DNA of 64,000 nucleotides from Curtobacterium sp. GC_Cur_3 (lineage in GTDB: Bacteria > Actinomycetota > Actinomycetes > Actinomycetales > Microbacteriaceae): assembly GCF_026544205.1 (NCBI RefSeq), contig NZ_JALNUI010000009.1, positions 1 to 64,000 of the forward strand, in the 5' to 3' direction. The stretch's first letter is position 1, and every line of letters begins with the position of its first letter. Under the pieces are notes generated by a model. The model was not told where the DNA came from and searched no databases. It saw only the letters and a list, made by a program, of their open reading frames with translations. A program made the position numbers and the translations under genes. Positions 39,858 to 49,543 of this stretch are shown piece after piece.

Positions 39858-41471
39858 ATGAGTGATCGCATCATCGATCAGCAGCCCGGCGGCAACGCCA
39901 CGGAGACGCTGTCGACCGAGGCGCAGCCGGTAGTGCTCGAGTGCACCGGCATCAAGAAGGCGTTCTCCGGCATCCCTGTCCTCAAGGGGGTCTCGCTGCA
40001 GCTGCAGCCCGGCACCATCACCGCGCTGGCCGGTGAGAATGGCGCGGGGAAGTCCACGCTGATGAAGATCGCCTCGGGCCAGTACCGAGCCGACGCCGGC
40101 GACGTGCGTGTCCGCGGTGAACTCCTCACCTCCGGTAGCACCCAGTCGGCGAACCGGCTCGGCGTCGCGATCGTCCCGCAGGAACTCGCGTCACTGCTGG
40201 ACCTGACTGTCTACGAAAACATCTTCATCGGCCGCGAACTTAAGGGGCCGTTCGGCCTGCGTCGAAAGGCGATGATCGAGGAAGCGCGGAAGGACCTACA
40301 GCAGTTCGGCCTGCAGTTCGACCCGACCCGCAAGATGGGCACCCTCCCCGTCGGTATTCGCCAGATCATCGAGATCATCAAGGCGACCAACACGGGAGCC
40401 CGAGCGATCCTCCTCGACGAACCGTCCAGCGCCATCGCCGAACGCGAAGTGCAGCAGCTGCTCGACGTCATGCGGGCGCTCCGCGATCAGGGCGTCGCGT
40501 TGCTGTTCACCACGCACAAGATGGAAGAGATGCGCGCCGTCGCCGACCACGTGGTCGTCCTCCGCGACGGCGGCCTCGTCCTCGACGAAGCAATGAGCGC
40601 CGTCTCCGACGACGACATCGTCACCGCGATGATCGGCCGCGAACTGGAGGATCTCTTCCCGGACCGTCCCGACCACTCCGACGACGTCGTCCTCGACATC
40701 CACGACCTTCACGTCGAAGGTGCGCCGGAACCGGTCAGCATCTCTGTCCGCCGCGGCGAGATCATCGGACTCGCCGGCCTTGTCGGCGCGGGGCGCACCG
40801 AACTCATCGAGGGCATCTTCGGTGTTCGCCGCACCACGGCCGGCACCATCACCGTCGACGGCAAGCCGCTGAAACGCAACGACCCCTACGCGTCCATCGG
40901 GGCGAACATCGCCCTCGTCCCCGAGGATCGCAAGGGCGCCGGCGGGGTGCTGTCCATGGACATTCTCGACAACGGCAGCCTCCCCCGCCTGAAGTCCTTC
41001 ACCGCCGCCGGGTGGCTCCGACAGGGCGCCCGTCGAGCCGCCGTCTCCGAAGCGACCGACTCTGTGCGGCTTCGCAGCCGTGGTCTCGGGCAGAGCATGG
41101 AGACCCTCTCCGGCGGCAACCAGCAGAAAGTCGTCTTCGCCCGCTGGCTGACCGGGACCGTCGACGTGCTCCTGCTCGACGAACCCACCCGCGGCGTCGA
41201 CGTCGGCGCACGCAGCGAGATCTACCGCATCATCACCGAACTCGCCGCGAAGGGCATGGCCGTGATCATGGCCTCCAGCGACATGCCGGAGATCCTCAGC
41301 CTCTCCCACCGCGCGCTCGTCCTTCGCGAAGGCCGCATCACCGGCACGCTCGACGCCACCGAACTCGCCGCTCACGACGTCCAGGACCGCATCTTCCGCC
41401 TCGCCAGCGGCCTGAGCGCCACCCCGACAACCGGCATCCCCACCTCCACCGAGAAGGAAACTGCACGATGA
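39858..41471 (+). CDS. Sugar ABC transporter ATPase, two ATPase domains (RbsA-like)
   Basis: 537 residues. Domain 1: Walker A LAGENGAGKSTLMKIASG, Walker B AILLDEPSSAI. Domain 2: GLVGAGRTELIEG (degenerate), signature LSGGNQQKVVFARWL, LLLDEPTRGVDVGA. Typical of ribose/xylose/galactose importers. Overlaps the permease gene as ATGA. Confidence 0.92.
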   Translation: MSDRIIDQQPGGNATETLSTEAQPVVLECTGIKKAFSGIPVLKGVSLQLQPGTITALAGENGAGKSTLMKIASGQYRADAGDVRVRGELLTSGSTQSANRLGVAIVPQELASLLDLTVYENIFIGRELKGPFGLRRKAMIEEARKDLQQFGLQFDPTRKMGTLPVGIRQIIEIIKATNTGARAILLDEPSSAIAEREVQQLLDVMRALRDQGVALLFTTHKMEEMRAVADHVVVLRDGGLVLDEAMSAVSDDDIVTAMIGRELEDLFPDRPDHSDDVVLDIHDLHVEGAPEPVSISVRRGEIIGLAGLVGAGRTELIEGIFGVRRTTAGTITVDGKPLKRNDPYASIGANIALVPEDRKGAGGVLSMDILDNGSLPRLKSFTAAGWLRQGARRAAVSEATDSVRLRSRGLGQSMETLSGGNQQKVVFARWLTGTVDVLLLDEPTRGVDVGARSEIYRIITELAAKGMAVIMASSDMPEILSLSHRALVLREGRITGTLDATELAAHDVQDRIFRLASGLSATPTTGIPTSTEKETAR

Positions 41472-42454
41472 CCACCGAAGCCCTCACCCCGACCGGCCGG
41501 AGGCGGATCGACGCCAAGCTCATCCGGCACATCGCCATCCGCTACGCGATGGTCATTGTCCTCCTGCTGGTCATGTGCTTCTTCGCATACCGCAGCGCCC
41601 GATTCGCGACCCTCGACAACGGCATCACGATCCTTATCGCCGCCGCACCGTTCGCGCTCATCGCCATCGGCCAAACCCTCGTCATCCTCACCGGCGGTAT
41701 CGACCTCTCCGTCGGCAGCGTCATCGCGCTGAGCTCCATGACCGGAGCCCTCGCCGCGAAGACCTTCCCCGACCAGATCTGGATCGCCGTCATCGTCTCC
41801 GTCCTCGTCGGCCTGGCCGCCGGCTCCATCAACGGGTTCGTCGTGTCGGTGATCAAGGTGCCACCCTTCATCGCCACACTCGGCATGCTCACCCTCGCAT
41901 CCGGTGCCGCATACGTCGTCGGCGGCGGCGCGCCCATCAACGGCCTCCCCGCCGGCTTCGGCGCCATCGCCAACACTCGATTCCTCGGCCTGACCATCCC
42001 GGTCATCCTGATGATCGTCGGGATCGTCGGCCTCGGCATCGTGATGCGCCGCACCGCGTTCGGCCTGCGCATCTACGCCGTCGGCGGTAACCCGCTCGCC
42101 GCGCAGATCGCCGGCATCAAGACCGGCCGTGTCCTGTTCAGCGTCTACGCCATCAGCGGCGCCCTCGCCGGCCTGTCCGGCCTGATGCTCGCCTCCCGCG
42201 TCATCACCGGGTCCCCGACCCTCGGCCAGGGATACGAACTCGACGCGATTGCCGCCGTCGTCATCGGCGGCGCCAGCCTCCTCGGCGGCCGCGGCACCAT
42301 CTGGGGTACCGCCCTCGGCCTCCTGCTCATCCAGACCCTCAACAACGGTCTGGACATCCTCACCGTCCCCGCCTATTGGCAGGACGTGATCAAGGGGATC
42401 CTCATCGTCGCGGCCGTCGCCGTTGACGTCTGGGCCGCCAAACGGCGCGCCTGA
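41468..42454 (+). CDS. Sugar ABC transporter permease (RbsC-like)
   Basis: 328 residues, eight to ten transmembrane helices. [45 protein letters not shown] and [22 protein letters not shown] are signature motifs of the ribose-family permeases (BPD_transp_2). Partner of the ATPase and binding protein. Confidence 0.92.
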   Translation: MTTEALTPTGRRRIDAKLIRHIAIRYAMVIVLLLVMCFFAYRSARFATLDNGITILIAAAPFALIAIGQTLVILTGGIDLSVGSVIALSSMTGALAAKTFPDQIWIAVIVSVLVGLAAGSINGFVVSVIKVPPFIATLGMLTLASGAAYVVGGGAPINGLPAGFGAIANTRFLGLTIPVILMIVGIVGLGIVMRRTAFGLRIYAVGGNPLAAQIAGIKTGRVLFSVYAISGALAGLSGLMLASRVITGSPTLGQGYELDAIAAVVIGGASLLGGRGTIWGTALGLLLIQTLNNGLDILTVPAYWQDVIKGILIVAAVAVDVWAAKRRA

Positions 42455-42518
42455 CACCGTCCGCACCACAGCCCTGCCGCAACCGCGGCTCCACCACCCC
42501 CGTACACGGAGAGCATCA

Positions 42519-43598
42519 ATGAAGATCACCAAGGGTTTCGCGCGCATCACCAGCATCGGTGTCGCCCTCATCGCCGTCGGCGCCCTCGCCGGCTGCGGCG
42601 CAGGCGACCCGAGTGCCAACCAGGACAGCAGCAGCGGCAAGAAGCCGATCACGGTCGGTATCAGCGTCTACGACATGTCCTCCTTCATCACCGAAGGCAA
42701 GGAAGGCATCGACAAGTACGCCGCGGAGAACGACATCACCGTCAAGTGGAACTCCGCCAACAATGACGTCAGCACCCAGGCCGACCAGGTCGACCAGTAC
42801 GTCAACGCCGGCGTCGACGCCATCATCGTCGTCCCCGTCCAGGCCGACACACTCCAGCCGCAGGTCGCCGAGGCGAAGGCGGCGAAGATCCCGATCCTCG
42901 ACGTCAACGCCACCCTGAACAACAAGGACGTCAGCGCCAGCGTGCAGCCCGATGACGTCGCCGCCGGTGCGCAGGAAGCGCAGATGATGATGGACAAGCT
43001 CGGCGGGAAGGGCAACGTCGTCATCCTCCAGGGTCCCCTCGGCGGCTCCGGTGAGATCAACCGCGGCAAGGGCATCGACCAGGTCCTCAAGAAGTACCCG
43101 GACGTGAAGGTCCTCGCCAAGGACACCGCGAACTGGAACCGGTCCGAGGCGGTCAACAAGACCAAGAACTGGATCTCCGCGTTCGGCGACAAGATCGACG
43201 GCGTCATCTCGCAGAACGACGACATGGGTCTCGGTGCGCTCCAGGCACTGAAGGAAGCGAACATGTCGAAGCCGATCGTCGGCATCGACGGCATCGAGGA
43301 CGGCCTCAACGCGGTGAAGAACGGCACCTTCATCGGTACCTCTCTGCAGAACGGCACCGTCGAGCTCGCCACCGGACTCGCCGTCGCCGCCCAGGTCGCC
43401 CGCGGCGAAGCCACCACCGATGACGCGAAGAACCCGATCTACACGATGCCGGCCATCACGAAGGACAACGTCGACGACGCGATCAAGCACGTCGTCTCCG
43501 AACGTCCCGCGTTCCTGAAGGACCTGACGAAGCTGATCAACAGCAACCTCAAGACCGGTGACATCGCCTACGAGGGTCTGCCCGGACAGAAGAAGTAG
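42519..43598 (+). CDS. Sugar-binding lipoprotein of the ABC importer
   Basis: 359 residues. Signal peptide with lipobox GALAGC (lipidated Cys about residue 26), then a periplasmic-binding-protein type 1 fold ([53 protein letters not shown]). Sugar specificity cannot be read from the sequence; the operon suggests a pentose, pentitol or related polyol. Confidence 0.92.
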   Translation: MKITKGFARITSIGVALIAVGALAGCGAGDPSANQDSSSGKKPITVGISVYDMSSFITEGKEGIDKYAAENDITVKWNSANNDVSTQADQVDQYVNAGVDAIIVVPVQADTLQPQVAEAKAAKIPILDVNATLNNKDVSASVQPDDVAAGAQEAQMMMDKLGGKGNVVILQGPLGGSGEINRGKGIDQVLKKYPDVKVLAKDTANWNRSEAVNKTKNWISAFGDKIDGVISQNDDMGLGALQALKEANMSKPIVGIDGIEDGLNAVKNGTFIGTSLQNGTVELATGLAVAAQVARGEATTDDAKNPIYTMPAITKDNVDDAIKHVVSERPAFLKDLTKLINSNLKTGDIAYEGLPGQKK

Positions 43599-43605
43599 CT
43601 GTCCC

Positions 43606-43640
43606 GTCGGGGCCGAGGCACACCCTGGCTCGGCCCCGAC
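43606..43640 (+). terminator. Strong hairpin between binding-protein gene and catabolic genes
   Basis: GTCGGGGCCGAG (43606-43617) and CTCGGCCCCGAC (43629-43640). It follows the highly expressed binding-protein gene, where such hairpins often reduce read-through and protect the upstream mRNA. Confidence 0.65.
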
Positions 43641-43666
43641 ACCCACCTGCAACCAAGGCACACGCG

Positions 43667-44329
43667 ATGACTGACACCACCAGCCCCACCCAGCTCCCAA
43701 CCGACGCGATCCTCGCCGCCGCACAGATCAGCGTGCAGCGCGAAGCGGACGCGCTGACGTCCCTCGCGGCCCAGCTCGACGCATCGTTCGTGCAAGTCGT
43801 CCTCGACGTGCTCGCCGTCACCGGCAAGGTCATCACCACCGGTTCCGGTACCTCCGGCGCCGTCGCGTACCGCCTCGCACACCTGCTCTCCGTATCCGGA
43901 ACGCCCGCGTTCTACCTGCCGTGCCTCGACGCACTCCACGGCAGCCTCGGCGCGGTCACTGCCGACGATTACGTCATCGCCTTCTCCAAAGGCGGACGCT
44001 CCGAAGAGCTCAACCAACTCGTCCGCCGCCTCGGTGAACGCGGCATCACCGTCCTCGCCGTCACCGAAACCCCCGACTCGCCATTCGCAGCAGCAGCCGC
44101 CCACGTTGCTTCGATCAGCACACAACCGTCGACTGCCGACCCGGGTGAACTGATCGCCATGGGCTCCACCCTCGTCGCCGGCGCTTGGGGTGACGCGCTC
44201 GCATCGACGCTGATGCGTCTTCGCGACCACAGTTGGAGTGAAGTCGTCAACATCCACCCTGGCGGCACCGTCGGCCAGCAGACCACTTTCCCTGATGAGC
44301 TCACGCTCGAGAACGGAGTCACCCGATGA
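43667..44329 (+). CDS. SIS-domain sugar-phosphate isomerase (KpsF/GutQ-like)
   Basis: 220 residues. SIS motif VITTGSGTSGAVAYRLAHLLSVSG, AFSKGGRSEELNQLVRRL and HPGGTVGQQ near the C-terminus, the signature of arabinose-5-phosphate isomerases without the CBS pair. Likely isomerises a ketose phosphate. A second SIS protein ends the operon (51013). Confidence 0.85.
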   Translation: MTDTTSPTQLPTDAILAAAQISVQREADALTSLAAQLDASFVQVVLDVLAVTGKVITTGSGTSGAVAYRLAHLLSVSGTPAFYLPCLDALHGSLGAVTADDYVIAFSKGGRSEELNQLVRRLGERGITVLAVTETPDSPFAAAAAHVASISTQPSTADPGELIAMGSTLVAGAWGDALASTLMRLRDHSWSEVVNIHPGGTVGQQTTFPDELTLENGVTR

Positions 44330-45792
44330 CTCGGACCCTTGTCGCCGGTGTCGACTCGTCGACACAGTCCTGCAAGGTCGAACTCCGCGACCCAGAGACC
44401 GGCGCCTTCGTCGCCGGTGGATCCGCTCCGCACCCGCCGGTGTTCCCGCCGACGAGTGAGCAGGACCCGAACGCCTGGTGGGACGCGTTCGTCGCCGCCT
44501 TCCGGCAAGCACTGCAGGTCAGTGGCGCTGCCCCCGGAGCGATTCGCGCTATCTCCGTTGCCGCGCAATGCCATGGTCTCGTCGCCCTCGACGCGCACGA
44601 CCGTGTCATTCGACCAGCGAAGCTGTGGAACGACACGACGTCGACCCCGGAACTGCAGGACCTCCGGCAGCAGCTCGGCGACCGACGCATCGTCGAAGCC
44701 GTTGGGACGCTGCCGACCGCAGCGTTCACCATCAGCAAGGTCGCCTGGCTCGCACACCATGAGCCCGAGAACTTCGCTCAGGCACGCACCTTCCTGCTGC
44801 CGCACGACTACCTGACGTTCCGGCTCACCGGCGCGAAGATCACCGACCGGTCAGAAGCATCCGGCACCGGCTACTTCAACGCGAACACCAACACGTACCT
44901 CCCCGATTTCCTCGCCGCCATCGACGACCACCGCGACTGGTCGCCGCAACTCCCCACCGTCCTCGGTCCTGACGACGCTGCCGGTACCGTCCTCCCCGAC
45001 GTACTAAGCGAGCTCGGCCTCACCGGCGCCGTCGTTGTCGGTGCGGGCGGCGGCGACCAGCACGCCGCAGCCCTCGGCCTAGGAATCGTCCCCGGCGACG
45101 TCGTCTACTCCTTCGGCACCTCCGGCGTTGTCTCCGCACTCAGCCGTACCGCCGTACACGACTACGACGGTGCGGTCGACGGCGTCGCCGACATGACCGA
45201 CGGCTTCATGCCCCTGTGCTCCACCTTGAACGCTGCGAAAGTCACCGACACGTTCGCTCGCATCCTCGGCGCGGACCACACCGAACTCGCTCGCCTCGCG
45301 CTCGCAGCGCCAACGGATCGCACCGGCCCGGTCCTCGCCGCGTTCCTCGACGGTGAGCGCACCCCCGACCGTCCGAACGCCACCGGCACCCTCACCGGCA
45401 TCACGACGAGTACCAGCCGTGAAGAGATCGCGCGTGCCGCGTTCGAAGGCGTCATCCTTGGCCTCGTCTCCGGTCAGCGGAACCTGGAACGGATGCAGGT
45501 CGCTACTGACGGCACCATCCTTGCCGTCGGCGGCGGCTCCCGCTCCGCCGCGTACACGCAGCTGCTCGCCGACGCCCTGCAGCGGCCGGTGCATGTCGCC
45601 GATGTCGACGAAGCAACCGCCCGCGGCGCCGCCGTGCAAGCCGCAGCTGTCGCCGCCGGCACCACCGTCGCCGACACCCGAACGGCGTGGACGCCGACGA
45701 CCCGCATCGCCGCCGAACCGCGGACCGTCGACCGGACGCCGGAAAACGACTACGGCACGGTCGCTGGGCTGACTGCATTGGACCGCCGATGA
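44326..45792 (+). CDS. xylB: FGGY-family carbohydrate kinase (xylulokinase-like)
   Basis: 488 residues. VAGVDSSTQSCKVELRD, ISVAAQCHGLVALDAHDRVIRPAKLWNDTTS, DYLTFRLTGAKITDRSEASGTGYF, GAGGGDQHAAALGLGIV and VGGGSRSAAYTQLLADAL match bacterial xylulokinases. Coupled on both sides by ATGA overlaps. Would phosphorylate the ketose made by the operon's dehydrogenases. Confidence 0.88.
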   Translation: MTRTLVAGVDSSTQSCKVELRDPETGAFVAGGSAPHPPVFPPTSEQDPNAWWDAFVAAFRQALQVSGAAPGAIRAISVAAQCHGLVALDAHDRVIRPAKLWNDTTSTPELQDLRQQLGDRRIVEAVGTLPTAAFTISKVAWLAHHEPENFAQARTFLLPHDYLTFRLTGAKITDRSEASGTGYFNANTNTYLPDFLAAIDDHRDWSPQLPTVLGPDDAAGTVLPDVLSELGLTGAVVVGAGGGDQHAAALGLGIVPGDVVYSFGTSGVVSALSRTAVHDYDGAVDGVADMTDGFMPLCSTLNAAKVTDTFARILGADHTELARLALAAPTDRTGPVLAAFLDGERTPDRPNATGTLTGITTSTSREEIARAAFEGVILGLVSGQRNLERMQVATDGTILAVGGGSRSAAYTQLLADALQRPVHVADVDEATARGAAVQAAAVAAGTTVADTRTAWTPTTRIAAEPRTVDRTPENDYGTVAGLTALDRR

Positions 45793-47579
45793 CCGCCCAG
45801 CTCCCCGCGGTGGCCGACGCACCCGCGGACGACACCGTCACCGTCGCTGGATGGCACGCCGCCGTCCCGAACGCACTCGCCGGCAGCCTCTACGCCGTCG
45901 CACCGGAACTGCGCATGCAGGCAGCGCACGTCCTCGCCGACGCTGACGTCGCCATCCACCTCGACGTCATCATCGATCCCGACGGCGACCAGGTCGGCGT
46001 CACCCTCGAGGACCTGCTCAACGTCCGCACCGAAGCACCCGACGCCCGCGTCGACGTGCACATCATCGTCCTCGAACGTGCCGACGCCGCCGCCGACGGT
46101 TACGAACAGTCCGCACGCCGTGTCCGCCGCGCGCTCCTCGACACGTTGGCGGTCTCCGCCGTCATCCGCGCCGAACGAGTCTGCGCCAGCCCAGCACTGC
46201 TGAACATCGAACCGGCAGCATGGGCCCGCGTTCGCGCATCCGGCGCCGACGTGTGGGCTGAGATCGTGCCCGGCGACGACGGCAATACCCTCCCCGACGG
46301 TGTCGACGGTGCCCTCGTCATGTTCATCCGCCCCGGTAGCGTCGACGCCGCCGCCCCCGACCGCCTGCAGGTGATCGCCGACCTGGCACGAAGCATGCCT
46401 GTCGGCGCCGACGGTGGCATTACCTCCGAGCTCGCACACCTATGCGTCGAAGCGGGCGCCTCCGTCGTCGTGTCAGGCCGTGCACTGCTATCCACGACCA
46501 CGACAAGCGCATCCCATCCGAACCACAGAACAGGAGTTCCTCCCATGAGCACCACGATCCCGTCTACTTCTCGTACCAGCGTCCTCACCGGTGCGAAGGA
46601 ACTCGCCATCGAGGAACGCGCCGTGCCGCAGCCCGCCGCGGACGAGGTCCTCGTCGAGGTCGCCGCCGTCGGCGTCTGCGGATCCGACGTGCACTACTAC
46701 CGGCACGGCCGTATCGGCGACTTCGTCGTCGACGGGCCCCTCGTCCTCGGCCATGAACTCTCCGGCAGCATCGTCGCCGTCGGCGCGGGCATCGACCAGA
46801 CCCGTGTCGGTGAGCGTGTCGCCATCGAACCGCAGCGCCCCTGCCACCGCTGCCGTCAGTGCCTCGCCGGCCGGTACAACCTCTGCCCGAACATGGAGTT
46901 CTACGCCACCCCGCCGATCGACGGCGCGTTCACCGGGTACGTCACCATCCAGGCCGAGTTCGCACACCCCGTCCCGGACAGCATCTCCGACGAAGCCGCC
47001 GCGCTCCTCGAACCGCTCTCCGTCGCCATCACCACGATGCGTAAGGCCGGCATCGTCCCCGGATCCCGTGTCCTCATCGCCGGCGCCGGCCCGATCGGCA
47101 TCATCTGCGCACAGACCGCCCGCGCATTCGGTGCTGCGGAGATCATCGTCAGCGACCTCGTTCCCGAACGCCGTGAACGCGCCCTGAAGTACGGGGCGAC
47201 GGCGGTTATCGACCCCGCAGCCACCGATGTCGCCACCGCCGGTCTCTCCGTCGACGCGTTCATCGACGCCAGCGGTGCCCCGCGGGCCGTGTTCTCCGGT
47301 ATCAAGGCCGTCGGACCTGCTGGCCGCGCCGTCCTCGTCGGCCTCGGCAACTCCGAGATGACGTTGCCCGTCGAGCACATCCAGAACCTCGAGATCATCG
47401 TCACCGGTATCTTCCGCTACACCGACACCTGGCCGGCCGGCATCCACCTCGTCGCCACCGGCCAGATCGACCTCGACTCCCTCGTCACCGGACGCTTCGA
47501 CCTCGACCACGTCGCCGAAGCCCTCGACAGCGACCTCGACCCGGACAGCCTCAAGTCCATCGTCTACCCGACGAAGTAA
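45789..47579 (+). CDS. Ribulose-phosphate-3-epimerase-like domain fused to zinc dehydrogenase
   Basis: A single 596-residue open frame. Residues 1-235 are a TIM-barrel domain like ribulose-phosphate 3-epimerase (AIHLDVIID, RVDVHIIVLE, VGADGGITSELAHLCVEAGASVVVSGRAL). After a short linker (TTTTSASHPNHRTG) a zinc medium-chain dehydrogenase begins. There is no stop between them, and AGGAG plus an in-frame ATG at 46545 allows separate translation of the dehydrogenase. The fusion may be real or due to loss of a stop codon. Start 45789 overlaps the kinase stop. Confidence 0.7.
   Translation: MTAQLPAVADAPADDTVTVAGWHAAVPNALAGSLYAVAPELRMQAAHVLADADVAIHLDVIIDPDGDQVGVTLEDLLNVRTEAPDARVDVHIIVLERADAAADGYEQSARRVRRALLDTLAVSAVIRAERVCASPALLNIEPAAWARVRASGADVWAEIVPGDDGNTLPDGVDGALVMFIRPGSVDAAAPDRLQVIADLARSMPVGADGGITSELAHLCVEAGASVVVSGRALLSTTTTSASHPNHRTGVPPMSTTIPSTSRTSVLTGAKELAIEERAVPQPAADEVLVEVAAVGVCGSDVHYYRHGRIGDFVVDGPLVLGHELSGSIVAVGAGIDQTRVGERVAIEPQRPCHRCRQCLAGRYNLCPNMEFYATPPIDGAFTGYVTIQAEFAHPVPDSISDEAAALLEPLSVAITTMRKAGIVPGSRVLIAGAGPIGIICAQTARAFGAAEIIVSDLVPERRERALKYGATAVIDPAATDVATAGLSVDAFIDASGAPRAVFSGIKAVGPAGRAVLVGLGNSEMTLPVEHIQNLEIIVTGIFRYTDTWPAGIHLVATGQIDLDSLVTGRFDLDHVAEALDSDLDPDSLKSIVYPTK
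46545..47579 (+). CDS. Zinc-dependent polyol dehydrogenase (internal start of the fused frame)
   Basis: 344 residues if started here. VGVCGSDVHYYRHGRIGDF, LGHELSG, structural zinc cysteines CHRCRQCLAGRYNLC, and nucleotide motif VLIAGAGPIGIICAQTARAFGA. Closest in pattern to sorbitol/xylitol dehydrogenases. AGGAG lies 9-10 nt before ATG 46545, so this product is likely made alone even if read-through fusion also occurs. Confidence 0.75.
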   Translation: MSTTIPSTSRTSVLTGAKELAIEERAVPQPAADEVLVEVAAVGVCGSDVHYYRHGRIGDFVVDGPLVLGHELSGSIVAVGAGIDQTRVGERVAIEPQRPCHRCRQCLAGRYNLCPNMEFYATPPIDGAFTGYVTIQAEFAHPVPDSISDEAAALLEPLSVAITTMRKAGIVPGSRVLIAGAGPIGIICAQTARAFGAAEIIVSDLVPERRERALKYGATAVIDPAATDVATAGLSVDAFIDASGAPRAVFSGIKAVGPAGRAVLVGLGNSEMTLPVEHIQNLEIIVTGIFRYTDTWPAGIHLVATGQIDLDSLVTGRFDLDHVAEALDSDLDPDSLKSIVYPTK

Positions 47580-47656
47580 CCCACCCCCAACCTCCTCACC
47601 TCGAACCTGGTCCGCACCGCAACGCCGCACGGACCGCACGCATCGAAAGGCATCAC

Positions 47657-48418
47657 ATGACCTCCCCATTCAGCCTGCAGGGCCAGACCGCCATCGTCAC
47701 CGGCGGCAACCAGGGCCTCGGCAAGTCGTTCGCGTTCGGACTCGCCGAAGCTGGCGCACGCGTCGCCATCGTCGGCCGTTCCGCCGAACGCAACGAGCAG
47801 GTCGCCGCGGAGGCCGCCGAAGCCGGCTACGAGTTCGTCACCATCACCGCCGACATCACCGACGACGCGCAGGTAACCCGCATGACCGAGGAAGCCCTCG
47901 CCGCGTTCGGCAAGATCGACATCCTCGTCAACAACGCCGGCACCTGCTACCACAACGAAGCATTCGCCGTCACTGACGACGAGTGGAGCGACGTGTTCAA
48001 CCTCAACGTCCGAGCCCTCTGGAAGGCGACCATCGCAGTCGGCGCGCACATGCGCGACGCCGGCTCCGGGTCCATCGTCAACATCGGCAGCATGTCCGGC
48101 ATCATCGTCAACCGCCCCCAGTGGCAGCCGGCGTACAACGCTTCCAAGGCCGCCGTGCACCACCTGACGAAGTCCCTCGCCGTCGAGTGGGCGAAGTACG
48201 GGATCCGCGTCAACGCTCTCGCACCTGGCTACGTGAAGACCGAGATGGCTCCGGTGGACCGTGAGGACTTCAAGCGGTACTGGATCGACGACGCCCCGCA
48301 GCAGCGGTTCGCCCTCCCGGAAGAGATCGCACCGAGCGTGGTCTTCCTCGCCAGCAACGCAGCATCATTCATCACCGGTTCAGTGCTCGTCGCTGACGGT
48401 GGATACACCGCCGTCTAA
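47657..48418 (+). CDS. Short-chain dehydrogenase/reductase (polyol/ketose type)
   Basis: 253 residues. TGGNQGLGKSFAFGLAEAG, ILVNNAGTCYHNEAF, catalytic Ser in IVNIGSMSGII, YNASKAAVHHLTKSLAVEW and GSVLVADGGYTAV. Classical SDR, probably oxidising a sugar alcohol to a ketose or reducing the reverse. AAAGG precedes the ATG. Confidence 0.88.
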   Translation: MTSPFSLQGQTAIVTGGNQGLGKSFAFGLAEAGARVAIVGRSAERNEQVAAEAAEAGYEFVTITADITDDAQVTRMTEEALAAFGKIDILVNNAGTCYHNEAFAVTDDEWSDVFNLNVRALWKATIAVGAHMRDAGSGSIVNIGSMSGIIVNRPQWQPAYNASKAAVHHLTKSLAVEWAKYGIRVNALAPGYVKTEMAPVDREDFKRYWIDDAPQQRFALPEEIAPSVVFLASNAASFITGSVLVADGGYTAV

Positions 48419-48439
48419 CGACGACAAGAAGGGAACATC

Positions 48440-49462
48440 ATGACCGACATCCGTCGCGTCGTCGTCAACTCCTTCGACGACATCGAAGTCGAAACCGTCC
48501 CCGCTCCCGAGGTCAGCGCCGGCGAGATCCAAGTCCGCAGCACTGTCGTCGGGATCTGCGGCTCCGACATCCACGCCGCTCACGGCCGCCACCCCTTCAT
48601 GTCGCTGCCGTTCTGGCCCGGCCACGAGGTTGTCGGCGTCGCCGAAGCGGTCGGCGACGGCGTCTCCGACGACATCGTCGGCAAGCGTGTCGTCATCGAA
48701 CCGAACCTCGCTTGCGGTGTCTGTGACCAGTGCAAGGCCGGCCGCTACAACATCTGCGCCAAGCTCGACGTGTTCGGCTGCCAGACACCCGGTGGCCTCA
48801 CCGACCGGTTCATCATCCCCGCCGACCGGGTGATCCCCCTCCCGGACGACCTCGACGACACCTGGGCGGCGCTCGTGGAACCGCTTGCCACCCCCGTCCA
48901 CGCGGTGCGCCGCGCCGGAGACCTCACCGGCAAGCGGGTCGTCGTCGTCGGCGCCGGCCCCATCGGCCTGTTCGTCACCATCGCCGCCCTCGAGGCGGGA
49001 GCCGAACGCGTCGTCGTCGCTGACCTCCTCGACAGCAAGCGTGCCCGAGCGGAACGTCTCGGCGCGCACGGATCCTTCGACCCGACCGCTGAGGACGCAG
49101 CCGACCAGGCTGTCGCTGCCCTGCAGGGCCGTGCTCACGTCGTGTTCGATTGCGTGTCCCGGGAGTCAACGGTGCACCTTGCCATCGAGGTGCTCGACAA
49201 GGGCGGCGCGCTGATGACCATCGGTGTCCCGGCCGGGCCCACGAAGGTCGACCTCGATCTAGTTCAGGACCGCGAGCTCAGCATCACCGGCAACCTCATG
49301 TACGTCCGCGAAGACGTCGACCATGCCATCGCCCTCCTGCGCCGCAAGCCGTTCCCCCTGGAGGAAGTCGTCACCGCGACATTCCCACTCGACCAGGCCG
49401 CCGAAGCGTTCCACACCTCCGACGACCCGGAACAGGTCAAGGTCCTCGTCACCGTCAGCTGA
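48440..49462 (+). CDS. Zinc-dependent medium-chain dehydrogenase
   Basis: 340 residues. VGICGSDIHAAHGRHPFM, PGHEVVGVAEAVGDGV, CGVCDQCKAGRYNIC structural zinc loop, and VVVVGAGPIGLFVTIAALEAGA. A second polyol dehydrogenase in the operon, about a third identical in pattern to the one at 46545. AAGGG lies 8 nt before the ATG. Confidence 0.88.
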   Translation: MTDIRRVVVNSFDDIEVETVPAPEVSAGEIQVRSTVVGICGSDIHAAHGRHPFMSLPFWPGHEVVGVAEAVGDGVSDDIVGKRVVIEPNLACGVCDQCKAGRYNICAKLDVFGCQTPGGLTDRFIIPADRVIPLPDDLDDTWAALVEPLATPVHAVRRAGDLTGKRVVVVGAGPIGLFVTIAALEAGAERVVVADLLDSKRARAERLGAHGSFDPTAEDAADQAVAALQGRAHVVFDCVSRESTVHLAIEVLDKGGALMTIGVPAGPTKVDLDLVQDRELSITGNLMYVREDVDHAIALLRRKPFPLEEVVTATFPLDQAAEAFHTSDDPEQVKVLVTVS

Positions 49463-49490
49463 CCAAGCTCCCCACCCGCAACACCTCCTC

Positions 49491-49522
49491 AGAGCGGGGC
49501 GCACTCCGGTGCGCCCCGCTCT
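49491..49522 (+). terminator. 14-bp-stem hairpin before gnd
   Basis: AGAGCGGGGCGCAC, TCCG loop, GTGCGCCCCGCTCT. No T-run follows; probably attenuates or ends the upstream transcript. Confidence 0.65.
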
Positions 49523-49543
49523 CTGACGAAAGAGCGAAACAGT

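Noticed and set aside
41012-42652. Long frames antisense or out of frame to the ABC transporter genes
   Set aside because: Low-complexity acidic or arginine-rich translations typical of high-GC shadow frames; the transporter frames are unambiguous.
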